Below, in pieces: positions 42,161 to 50,603 of a stretch of 64,000 nucleotides of DNA. The notes below the pieces were generated by a model. That model was given only the letters and a program-made list of their open reading frames with translations, was not told where the DNA came from and made no database searches. Every line of letters starts with the position of its first letter. The first letter of the stretch is position 1. Location of the stretch: NCBI GenBank assembly GCA_902363555.1, contig CABJAM010000006.1, positions 203,854 through 267,853 on the forward strand, written 5' to 3'. Origin of the DNA: Lachnospiraceae bacterium. Lineage in GTDB: Bacteria > Bacillota > Clostridia > Lachnospirales > Lachnospiraceae. Position numbers and translations under genes: made by a program.

Positions 42161-43721
42161 CATATTATTTGTGGATGATGAACTGGTCATGCGAAGCCGG
42201 CTCCATATGCTGCTGGACTGGGAAGGGCTGGGCTTTCATGTGGTGGGCGATGCAATCCACGGGGAGCAGGCTCTGGACATATTGCATGCGATGCCGGTGG
42301 ATGTGGTCATTACGGACATAAAGATGCCTGTAATGGACGGCATCCGGCTCATAGAGGCCATGGCGGCGGAGGGCTTTTGCCCGGTGATCCTTGTGCTCAG
42401 CGGCTATGATGATTTTGCCCTTGTGCGGGAGGCCTTTAAGCTGGGCGCTTACGATTATCTGCTGAAGTCGGATATTCATGAAGATGGCATGATGGCCATT
42501 ATGAATAGTATCCACAGCGTGCTGGATGAAAAATATGCAAAAACTCGACAAACGCCCATGACAGTTAACGAGCTGGATATGGGGGCTGCCCTGAAAAATG
42601 CGGCCCTTGGAAAAATGCCCGCGGGCAGCCTAAAGCTGGCCGGGCATTTCGGACTGGCTTTGTTTGAAATTGACGGGTTCCGCCATGAGTCGCTGCGTTT
42701 TGGTCCGGATCTGGAAGAAAATCTTATCCGGCCCATGCTGAATTTTGCCCAGCAGATTCCAAGGGTTCGGAAGAAATGTACGGTGACGGATCTTTGGCCG
42801 TCGCAATATCTGCTCTATTATCCTATGGAAAATGGGGTGGAAACGGGCGCCTTAGGGGGGCGGATGCTCCAGCTCTGCCGCCAGCTTACCGGCGCGTGGA
42901 AAACCTATATGAATCTCACCGTATGTGCGGTCATTGGCGGACCCTGCCAGTCCTCGCAGGATTTTGAAGACTGTTTTTTTCGGCTTACCCAGGAACTGGA
43001 TATTAAATATATGACTGAACGTGATTGTGTTTACTTTGTGGGCGGTCCGACGCTATTTGACATTTCCCGGGGGATTGCGGGGGAAAAATTGTACGCACCG
43101 CTGATGGCGGCCCTGTCCTCCGGCGATGAATTTTCCATGGCGGGTGAGACAAAGGCTCTGTTTGCCCGGCTTTATGCCATGGATTTTGAGGAAGCCCGCC
43201 AGGAGAGCCTGGTGGTGATCTATCAGGTAGCCATGCTGTTTAAGCGCAATAACGAGGACATTTCCGATATTTTCGGGGAAAATATCAACTATTGTGATAA
43301 GGTGGGGCGGCTTGTGACCATGCGGGAGCTGGAAATGTGGCTGACCAATTATTTCCGCTGGGTCATGGATTACATGGAGCACAAGTACGACCGGCGTCAG
43401 GCCGACATGATCGAGCGGGCCAAGCGGTTTATCTGGGATAATTACGGCAATTCGGAGATGACCCTGGGGATCGTGGCCGATTATGTGGGGCTCAATGAGA
43501 AATACTTTTCCAGCCGCTTTACAAAGGAGACGGGGCAGACCTTCTCCAATTTCCTGGCCCGGCTGCGGATCGAAAAGGCCAAGGAGCTCATGGACCACAC
43601 AGATATGAAGATTTACGAAATCTGTGAGCATGTGGGCTATCACAATGTGGAAAACTTTAACCGGACCTTTAAAAAGATATGCAATATGTCGCCAAGTGCC
43701 TACAAAAAATCAAAGTCCTAA
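42153..43721 (+). CDS. YesN-type AraC-family response regulator
   Basis: Receiver domain (1-120; acceptor Asp in VVITDIKMPVMDG, Lys in YLLKSDI), a central ~280-residue region of unknown function, and an AraC-type DNA-binding domain (about 420-520; LGIVADYVGLNEKYFSSRFTK and IYEICEHVGYHNVENFNRTFKK-type second helix). Start ATG 42153 has GGAGGA 8 nt upstream and begins right at the receiver; the ATG at 42132 is less likely. It should activate the ABC importer and beta-galactosidase genes that follow. Confidence 0.92.
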   Translation: MYNILFVDDELVMRSRLHMLLDWEGLGFHVVGDAIHGEQALDILHAMPVDVVITDIKMPVMDGIRLIEAMAAEGFCPVILVLSGYDDFALVREAFKLGAYDYLLKSDIHEDGMMAIMNSIHSVLDEKYAKTRQTPMTVNELDMGAALKNAALGKMPAGSLKLAGHFGLALFEIDGFRHESLRFGPDLEENLIRPMLNFAQQIPRVRKKCTVTDLWPSQYLLYYPMENGVETGALGGRMLQLCRQLTGAWKTYMNLTVCAVIGGPCQSSQDFEDCFFRLTQELDIKYMTERDCVYFVGGPTLFDISRGIAGEKLYAPLMAALSSGDEFSMAGETKALFARLYAMDFEEARQESLVVIYQVAMLFKRNNEDISDIFGENINYCDKVGRLVTMRELEMWLTNYFRWVMDYMEHKYDRRQADMIERAKRFIWDNYGNSEMTLGIVADYVGLNEKYFSSRFTKETGQTFSNFLARLRIEKAKELMDHTDMKIYEICEHVGYHNVENFNRTFKKICNMSPSAYKKSKS

Positions 43722-43816
43722 CGAAAAGTCAATAAATCAAACGATATTCCATGGTCCTGCTTTGGCCAAAATGCTATGATAAGACTATCAAAAAGAGCTT
43801 AAGGAGGCAATGAAAA

Positions 43817-45244
43817 ATGAAAAAAATGATAGCGTTCGGTTTGGCGCTCATAATGAGTTTAACTCTTCTGGCTGGCTGTGGCGGTGGTTCCGGCAGCGAC
43901 ACAACGGGTACGTCCGGTAAGGATACGCAGGCCCCGAAAACGACCGGGGAGAAAACGACGCAGGCTCCGGCGGACGCCACACAGGCTACGGCAACCGATG
44001 CTGGGGCAGCAGATGCACCGGCAGTCAATGAGGACCTGGAAGGTACTTTGACCTTTGCCATATGGGATAATACCGCTCAGACGCTGTATGACGAGTTGGA
44101 TCTGGTCGGTCGTTTCCAGGAGATTTATCCCAACGCTGATATTGAAATTGAAAAATTAAAAGATGATTCTGAATACTGGAATGCCATGAAAATGCGTGCT
44201 TCTGCAGATGAGCTTCCGGATGTGATGTTTAATAAAACGTTCACATTGTCCAGATTCCAGGAATACCTTGTAGATTTGTCTGGCCTGGAGGCTACGAAAA
44301 ATAATCTTTATGCTGAAGGCTATGCAACCAATGGTAAGATTTTAGGCCTTCCGTCCACAAAAACCCAGGAATATGTCTATTACTGGAAGGATATGTTTAA
44401 AGAGGCCGGCGTGGAAGTACCTACCACCTGGAGCGATTTCATTGATGTGTCCAAAAAACTGCAGGAATACTATGGAAAAGATAATGCCAATTTTGCAGCC
44501 ATCGGTCTTGGCGGCAAGGATGAATGGGTTACATATCCGTTTATGGAATATATGCCTGCCCTGGAAAGCGGCAACGGCCAGAACTGGAATGATATGGCCA
44601 AGCAGGACGCTCCCTTTGCTGAGGGAACCGATGTGTATAAAGCTTACATGAAAGCCAATGATTTATTTACTTCCGGCGTATTTGGAAAAGACCCTCTGGG
44701 TATTGGCAATGACCAGGCTGTGTCCTTATTTGCACAAAAACAGTCCGCAATGATTGCTCTTGGCGGCTGGGGCCTTGTAAATATTACCGACGGCGCAGAC
44801 AGTGTGGATGAGCTGGGAACCTTCTATTTACCTTCCAGAGATTCCAAGAGCGACCCATTCCGCACCATTACCCAGGGTGACTGCTTTATGTCTGTGACTA
44901 CCTGCTCCAAAAACCCTGAGCTTGCCAAGGCTTTCGTAGAATTTTATTTCAGCGATGCATGGTATCCGGAATATGTGGCAGCCATTGCCGATGACTCTAC
45001 CATGGCGACCGCACCTAAGGAAAAAGCGCCCATACTGGCCCAGGCCGATGAGCTTGCACCGGATGCCGAGGTTGTTCTTTATGACGGAGGCGGTGATGAT
45101 TTTACAGCTATTGTATCTGAAACAACCTTTGATTATAAGAAGCTGGGCTGCCAGATGCTGGTCAACGGCTTTGATTTACAGGGAACCTTAGACGAATTGA
45201 ATACAAAATGGACGGCCGCAAGAGCCAAGCTTGGTATTCAGTAA
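43817..45244 (+). CDS. Sugar ABC transporter substrate-binding lipoprotein
   Basis: Captures a sugar outside the cell for the CUT1 importer. Lipoprotein signal with lipobox LLAG-Cys21, then a Thr/Ala/Gly-rich linker (about 22-72) and a bacterial extracellular solute-binding domain type 1 (LEGTLTFAIWDNTAQTLYDE through the C-terminus). Length 475 is typical. AAGGAGG (43801-43807) precedes the ATG. A hairpin after the gene (45268-45288) could favour higher expression of this gene than of the permeases. The beta-galactosidase downstream suggests a galactoside ligand. Confidence 0.92.
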   Translation: MKKMIAFGLALIMSLTLLAGCGGGSGSDTTGTSGKDTQAPKTTGEKTTQAPADATQATATDAGAADAPAVNEDLEGTLTFAIWDNTAQTLYDELDLVGRFQEIYPNADIEIEKLKDDSEYWNAMKMRASADELPDVMFNKTFTLSRFQEYLVDLSGLEATKNNLYAEGYATNGKILGLPSTKTQEYVYYWKDMFKEAGVEVPTTWSDFIDVSKKLQEYYGKDNANFAAIGLGGKDEWVTYPFMEYMPALESGNGQNWNDMAKQDAPFAEGTDVYKAYMKANDLFTSGVFGKDPLGIGNDQAVSLFAQKQSAMIALGGWGLVNITDGADSVDELGTFYLPSRDSKSDPFRTITQGDCFMSVTTCSKNPELAKAFVEFYFSDAWYPEYVAAIADDSTMATAPKEKAPILAQADELAPDAEVVLYDGGGDDFTAIVSETTFDYKKLGCQMLVNGFDLQGTLDELNTKWTAARAKLGIQ

Positions 45245-45267
45245 TTTATTCAATGGCATAGATCACA

Positions 45268-45288
45268 GGGGCGTCCAAGCGGCGCCCC
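45268..45288 (+). promoter_or_regulatory. Intercistronic hairpin between binding protein and permease
   Basis: GGGGCG pairs with CGCCCC around TCCAAGCGG, followed by GTTTCTAT. A second GC-rich stem (CCGGCTGCCGGTGCGCCGG) lies just after. Probably stabilises the upstream mRNA or partly terminates. Confidence 0.5.
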
Positions 45289-45393
45289 GTTTCTATACCG
45301 GCTGCCGGTGCGCCGGACGGTCCACTATGAGTAACGGCATTTGCCGTGCACGGGGCCGTTTGGGAGTCCGGAGGTTTTCTAAGGAGGTTTCCC

Positions 45394-46296
45394 ATGACAT
45401 CATTATCACGAAAGCAGAAACGCTTTATTCTATTATCGCTGGCCGTTCCGGTGCTCCTGCTCATCGGCTTTGTGCTCGTGCCGGCGTTCGACCTGATCCG
45501 TATGAGCTTTACCGATTGGGATGGCTATTCCAAGGGAAGTAATTTCATTTGGTTTGACAATTACATGGCTATGTTTAAAAATTCGGATCTGTGGCTGTCA
45601 CTGAGAAATAACGGGATTTATTTTGTGGCCCATCTGCTGTTTATCCCGGTGGAATTAATGCTGGCGGTGCTGCTCACCTCTAAGCTGAGAGCTGCCAAGT
45701 TTTACAAAACCATGGTATTCATGCCCTATATCATTAACGGTGTGGCCATCGCCTATGCGTTTTCCTACTTTTTCTCACCTGTAAACGGCGCCTTTGACGC
45801 CATCTTAAACGCGGTGGGCCTTGGTGATCTGAGCCAGAACTGGCTGTCCAATCCGTCCATTGTAAATTTCGTTCTGGCCTTTGTATCGCTGTGGCGGTTT
45901 TCCGGCTACCATATCGTGCTGTTTATCGCGGCACTCCAGTCGGTGCCCCGGGATATTATCGAGGCTGCGGATGTGGACGGTGCCAATGCATGGCAGGTTT
46001 TCCGATATATCCAGGTGCCGAGCATCACCCTTGTGGTGGATTTTATCCTCTTTGATAACATCCGCGGCGCGCTCCAGGTTTTCGATATCCCGTTCGTTAT
46101 GACCGGCGGCGGCCCGGGCTACGCGTCGTCCACCTTTACACTGTACACCATCAAGACTGCGTTTACCTACAATAACTTTGGTCTGGCGTCCACCATGGCG
46201 GTGGCCATTATGATTATGATCGTGATCATTTATGTGCTCCAGAACAAGATACTGCACATTGGCCGGGAAAAACCAGCGCGCAAAAAGAAAGCGTAG
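45394..46296 (+). CDS. Sugar ABC transporter permease (MalF-like)
   Basis: CUT1 inner-membrane permease with six hydrophobic segments starting FILLSLAVPVLLLIGFVLVP. The EAA loop that contacts the ATPase is EAADVDGANAWQVFRYIQVP. ATG 45394 is fixed by AAGGAGG at 45381-45387. The MalG-like permease follows after a few bases. No ATPase gene is present; CUT1 systems of this type usually borrow a shared MsmX-like ATPase encoded elsewhere. Confidence 0.93.
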   Translation: MTSLSRKQKRFILLSLAVPVLLLIGFVLVPAFDLIRMSFTDWDGYSKGSNFIWFDNYMAMFKNSDLWLSLRNNGIYFVAHLLFIPVELMLAVLLTSKLRAAKFYKTMVFMPYIINGVAIAYAFSYFFSPVNGAFDAILNAVGLGDLSQNWLSNPSIVNFVLAFVSLWRFSGYHIVLFIAALQSVPRDIIEAADVDGANAWQVFRYIQVPSITLVVDFILFDNIRGALQVFDIPFVMTGGGPGYASSTFTLYTIKTAFTYNNFGLASTMAVAIMIMIVIIYVLQNKILHIGREKPARKKKA

Positions 46297-46308
46297 GAGG
46301 GATTGATG

Positions 46309-47178
46309 ATGACAAAGGATGTTGCGGCTCTGTCACACAGTGGCAGGCGGAATAAAATTTTAATTACTATTTTAAAGCAGGCCGTCTGTATCGGTATGGT
46401 GCTGATCGTCATAACGCCCATCCTGCTGACGCTGTTTGCGGCTTTGAAAACCAAGGGCGACATGGTGAAAACGTCGCCGTTGCTGCTGCCGTCGCTTGAT
46501 AAGATTACTTTTGAAAACTTTGCCAAGGTGCTGAAGGATAAGTATCTCCTGATCGGTTTTAAGAATACGGGTATAATTATTGTCATCAGTATTATTTTCA
46601 ATGTGATCCTGGGGTCCATCACGGCGTTTATTCTGGAACGGTTCAATTTTCGGGGCAAAAAATTTGTGTTTGCGCTGTTTTTCCTTGGAATGCTGATTCC
46701 TACGTTTGTGACCGAGATTGCCCGGTTTAAGATCATCAACGGACTGGGGCTTTATAATACGCTGGGGGCGCCCATTGTGATCTATGTGGCCTCAGATCTG
46801 ATGCAGCTGTATATTTACCGGCAGTTTATTTCGGAAATACCGGTGGCGCTGGATGAGAGCGCGCTGCTGGATGGATGCGGATATTTCAGGCTGTTTGTGA
46901 GTATTATTTTCCCGCTGATCAAGCCGGCCACGGCCACGGTGGTGATTATTAAGGCAATCAATATTATCAATGATATGTATATTCCTTACCTGTATATGCC
47001 GAAAAACGGCTTGCGGACGCTGACGACTTTTCTTATGAATTTTGCCAATGCGCAGCAGGGGTCCTGGCAGAAGCTAGCGGCGGGGATCATCATTGTTATG
47101 ATTCCCACAATCATCCTTTATGTCTTTTTCCAGAAATATATTCTCGAAGGAATTTCTGCGGGAGCTGTTAAGGGGTAG
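46309..47178 (+). CDS. Sugar ABC transporter permease (MalG-like)
   Basis: Second CUT1 permease. Six membrane segments; EAA loop reads ESALLDGCGYFRLFVSIIFP and the C-terminus ends YFFQKYILEGISAGAVKG-like, typical of the family (here VFFQKYILEGISAGAVKG). The start may be ATG 46306 or 46309; TAGGAGG ends at 46300. It completes the importer with the upstream binding protein and permease. Confidence 0.93.
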   Translation: MTKDVAALSHSGRRNKILITILKQAVCIGMVLIVITPILLTLFAALKTKGDMVKTSPLLLPSLDKITFENFAKVLKDKYLLIGFKNTGIIIVISIIFNVILGSITAFILERFNFRGKKFVFALFFLGMLIPTFVTEIARFKIINGLGLYNTLGAPIVIYVASDLMQLYIYRQFISEIPVALDESALLDGCGYFRLFVSIIFPLIKPATATVVIIKAINIINDMYIPYLYMPKNGLRTLTTFLMNFANAQQGSWQKLAAGIIIVMIPTIILYVFFQKYILEGISAGAVKG

Positions 47179-47190
47179 GCGCGCGGATTG

Positions 47191-47218
47191 TAATCGTTTA
47201 GAGAGGTCGAACTGTTAC
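47191..47218. repeat. Palindromic intergenic element (pair with 31141-31167)
   Basis: TAATCGTTTAGAGAGGTCGA followed by ACTGTTAC; nearly the same as the element at 31141-31167, with TAATCGTT and AACTGTTA arms. Confidence 0.6.
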
Positions 47219-47303
47219 CGCGGATGTACGAATACGAATGTTTTCCGGGGGATGGCTGGTGGAGTTTCGCCGGACATTCCCCGGGATTTGATTGGAGATT
47301 TTT

Positions 47304-50300
47304 ATGGATAAATTATTTAGTTTTGACTGGATTAAGGACCCGGAGGTGTTTTCGGTGGAACGGATTTTGGCCCATTCGGATCACAAATTTTTTCGTCCGG
47401 AAGCTTCTGAAGATTTTCGCTATTCTTTGAATGGTATGTGGAAATTTTTGTTTGTACAGCGGTATCGGGAGCTGCCGCTGGAGCTTGTGGAACCGGAGGT
47501 GGATTGCCGGAGTCTGGCGGATATACGGGTGCCGGGGCATATGCAGCTGGAAGGGTTTGACGCGCCCCATTATGTGAATACGATGTACCCTTGGGATGGG
47601 CACGAGGCTATTTTACCGGGCCAGGTGCCGGAGCTGTTTAATCCGGCGGGAATGTATGTGAAGTATTTCCATGTTCCCGAATTTATGAAGGGGCAGCCGG
47701 TGTTTATATCCTTTCAGGGCGTGGAAAGCGCATTGGCGCTCTGGGTGAACGGCCAGTGGATCGGGTACAGCGAGGATAGCTTTACGCCAGCGGAGTTTGA
47801 CATTACAAAGGCTCTGGTGGATGGCGAAAATAAAATCGCGGCGGCAGTATTTAAGTGGTCATCGGGGAGCTGGCTTGAGGATCAGGATTTTTGGCGGTTT
47901 TCAGGAATTTTCAGGGATGTATTTTTATATACGGTGCCAACGGTGCATATACGGGATATGTTTGTGAAGGCGCAGCCGGATTGCGGATTTGAAAGCGCCC
48001 GGGTCCAGGTGGCCTTTGAAACCCTGACCGCAAGCGGGAGCGTGGGCCCTGGACGGCTTACGGCGGAGCTTTGGGATGATAAGGTAAATATTTTGGCGGC
48101 ATCGGAAGCTGTGAGTCTTTCGGAAAATAAACTGACGCTGGCGGTGGAACGCCCGAAGCTTTGGAGTGCGGAAAAGCCGTTTTTGTATACTCTGAAGCTT
48201 TTTGTATTCGACGGTGAGGGGCGGATGACCGAATGGATCTGTCAAAAGGTGGGAATCCGGAAGTTTGCCATGGAGGACGGCCTGATGAAGATCAACGGGC
48301 AGCGGATCGTGTTTAAGGGGGTGAACCGTCATGAATTTTCCTGTATCCATGGGCGTGCGGTGACAGAGGACGAGATGCGCTGGGATATTGAGACGATGAA
48401 GCGTCATAATATCAATGCGGTGCGTACCTCCCATTATCCAAACCAGTCCATGTTTTACGATTTGTGTGATGAATATGGACTTTACGTTATTGATGAAACG
48501 AATCTGGAAAGTCATGGTACGTGGCAGAAGCCGGCTCATGTGGGGAGAGATGCCAATACGGTGCCTGATGATAAGCCGGAATGGCTGGGAGCGGTTTTGG
48601 ACCGGGCCAATTCCATGGTGCAGCGGGATAAAAACCACCCATCGGTGATCGTGTGGTCCTGCGGCAACGAATCCTGCGGCGGCAGGGATATTTACGAGAT
48701 GAGCCGGCTGTTTAAGGCGCTGGATGATACCCGTCTCGTTCATTACGAAGGTGTTTTTCATGACCGCAGGTACAATGATACAAGTGATATGGAGAGCCGT
48801 ATGTATCCCTATGTCCATGAAATCGAAGCCTTTTTAAAGGAGCATCGGGAGAAGCCGTTTATTTGCTGTGAGTATACCCATGCCATGGGTAATTCCAACG
48901 GAGCCATGTTTAAGTATACGGATCTGGTGGAGCGGGAGCCTTTGTATCAGGGCGGTTTTATCTGGGATTTTATCGATCAGGCGCTGGTAAAAAAGGATCG
49001 GTATGGGCGTGAATTTTTCGCCTTTGGTGGGGATTTCGGTGACCGGCCCACCAATTATAATTTTTGCGTTAATGGTATCGTATACGCCGACCGGACGCTT
49101 TCACCGAAAATGGCTGAGGTAAAGTATAATTACCGGGATATACGTATGTCGGCCTGTGCGGAGGGCGTCCATATATACAATCGGGCGCTGTTTACCAACA
49201 CCGGGGAGTATAGCTGCCGTTTTACGCTGGCAAAGGAGGGTGTGACCATTGCCCAGGTGGAACAAGAGGTGGCTGTGAAGCCGTTAAAAGCGTCGTTCGT
49301 ACAGTGGCCGCTTGAGTGGCCGAAAGCACCGGGAGAATACGTGATGACAGCAGCCTTTGTGCTGGGGGCGGATACGCTTTGGGCAAAAGCCGGACATGAG
49401 GTGGCATTTGAACAATATGTGATGGTACAAAATGCGGTGTGTGCTCTGGCGCAGGAGAGCACTGTGGAAGCTCCTGTATGTGTGGTATCGGATTATAATA
49501 TTGGTGTGCACGGGCCCCATTTTCATATAATATTTTCAAGGGAAAACGGATCCATCGTTTCTTGGCGGCACGATGGCCGGGAGCTTTTGTCAGATCTGCC
49601 AAGGCCGGGCTTCTGGCGGGCACCCACGGATAATGACCGGGGCTGCAATATGCCTTTTGATTATGCGCAGTGGAAGCTGGCCAGCCTTTATCAGAAGCTG
49701 ACATCCTTTACATGGAAGTGTGAGAGCGGCTGTGTGCAATTAATAGCGGTATATGCCCTGGCCACGGCTCCGGCATCTGCGGTGACGGTGATTTACTCGG
49801 TGGATGGCAATGGACGTATGGATGTACACATGATTTTTAACGGCAGCGAAGAACTGCCGCCCATGCCTGAGTTTGGCATGGTGTTTAAACTGCCGGCGGA
49901 CTATGACAATACATGCTGGTATGGTAAGGGGCCGGAGGAAAATTATTGCGACCGTAATCTTGGAACTAAATTGGGCCTTTACGCGAAAAAGGCGGCGGAA
50001 CATACGGAAAAATATGTGATTCCCCAGGAATGCGGCAATCATACGCAGGTCCGATTTATGAAAGTGTGTGACAATGCGGGCCGGGGGCTGATCTTTACCG
50101 GCCAGGACCTGGATGTGAATGTGGGGCCATATACGCCGCATGAGCTGGAAAATGCCGGCCACTGGTACGAGCTGCCAAAGCCTGAGCATACTGTAGTGCG
50201 CATCCTGGCAGGGCAGATGGGTGTTGGCGGCGATGACAGCTGGGGGGCGAGGACCCACGAGGAGTTTCAGATGTCCGCGGCCAGGAAGCGGGAACTGCGC

Positions 50301-50324
50301 TTCTGGGTTGAAGCGGTTGACTGA
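47304..50324 (+). CDS. lacZ: Beta-galactosidase, GH2 family (LacZ type)
   Basis: Cytosolic enzyme hydrolysing beta-galactosides. N-terminal sugar-binding domain (RYSLNGMWKFLF, VPGHMQLEGFDAPHYVNTMYPWDG, LWVNGQWIGYSEDSFTPAEFD), immunoglobulin-like domain, then the TIM barrel with FKGVNRHEFSCIHGRAV, the acid/base Glu in VIVWSCGNES, the nucleophile Glu in ICCEYTHAMGNSNG, and the C-terminal small-chain domain with FWRAPTDNDRG. Length 1006 matches LacZ. ATG 47304 has GGAG 6 nt upstream. It ends the operon of kinase, regulator and importer, defining a galactoside utilisation system. Confidence 0.95.
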   Translation: MDKLFSFDWIKDPEVFSVERILAHSDHKFFRPEASEDFRYSLNGMWKFLFVQRYRELPLELVEPEVDCRSLADIRVPGHMQLEGFDAPHYVNTMYPWDGHEAILPGQVPELFNPAGMYVKYFHVPEFMKGQPVFISFQGVESALALWVNGQWIGYSEDSFTPAEFDITKALVDGENKIAAAVFKWSSGSWLEDQDFWRFSGIFRDVFLYTVPTVHIRDMFVKAQPDCGFESARVQVAFETLTASGSVGPGRLTAELWDDKVNILAASEAVSLSENKLTLAVERPKLWSAEKPFLYTLKLFVFDGEGRMTEWICQKVGIRKFAMEDGLMKINGQRIVFKGVNRHEFSCIHGRAVTEDEMRWDIETMKRHNINAVRTSHYPNQSMFYDLCDEYGLYVIDETNLESHGTWQKPAHVGRDANTVPDDKPEWLGAVLDRANSMVQRDKNHPSVIVWSCGNESCGGRDIYEMSRLFKALDDTRLVHYEGVFHDRRYNDTSDMESRMYPYVHEIEAFLKEHREKPFICCEYTHAMGNSNGAMFKYTDLVEREPLYQGGFIWDFIDQALVKKDRYGREFFAFGGDFGDRPTNYNFCVNGIVYADRTLSPKMAEVKYNYRDIRMSACAEGVHIYNRALFTNTGEYSCRFTLAKEGVTIAQVEQEVAVKPLKASFVQWPLEWPKAPGEYVMTAAFVLGADTLWAKAGHEVAFEQYVMVQNAVCALAQESTVEAPVCVVSDYNIGVHGPHFHIIFSRENGSIVSWRHDGRELLSDLPRPGFWRAPTDNDRGCNMPFDYAQWKLASLYQKLTSFTWKCESGCVQLIAVYALATAPASAVTVIYSVDGNGRMDVHMIFNGSEELPPMPEFGMVFKLPADYDNTCWYGKGPEENYCDRNLGTKLGLYAKKAAEHTEKYVIPQECGNHTQVRFMKVCDNAGRGLIFTGQDLDVNVGPYTPHELENAGHWYELPKPEHTVVRILAGQMGVGGDDSWGARTHEEFQMSAARKRELRFWVEAVD

Positions 50325-50353
50325 GTGGTGAAATCGAAACGGTTCACACCCAT

Positions 50354-50478
50354 GCCACTCACTACGCTGAGTGGCTGGGAACGGAACGTAAATTTGGCCA
50401 ATGAGCTGGCCCTCGCCGCAGGCGACTTCAAATGGGCCGGCGAAGCTACTGTTTACTGGCTTGCCAGTGAACAGTAAC
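50354..50478. repeat. Cluster of four palindromes after lacZ
   Basis: In order: GCCACTCA/TGAGTGGC (50354-50375, perfect), GGCCA/TGGCC, TCGCC/GGCGA, and TACTGTTTACTGGC/GCCAGTGAACAGTA (50447-50476, one mismatch). None has a T-run. The last arm contains the 12-mer shared with 32942-32953. Confidence 0.7.
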
Positions 50479-50520
50479 GTCGAAACTACGTAAGAATTTG
50501 TCGTAACAGGATAAAACCTG

Positions 50521-50549
50521 TTGTTTAGAAATACCTGTCTGTGTTATAC
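50521..50549 (+). promoter_or_regulatory. Putative promoter of the GMP synthase gene
   Basis: TTGTTT (50521-50526) and TTATAC (50544-50549) are spaced 17 bp. The start codon lies about 55 bp downstream. No purine riboswitch was seen between them. Confidence 0.55.
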
Positions 50550-50603
50550 TAAAGTTAAGTCAGGCCAACATATGGCCAGTAATTAAAGGAGGTACTTATT
50601 TAG

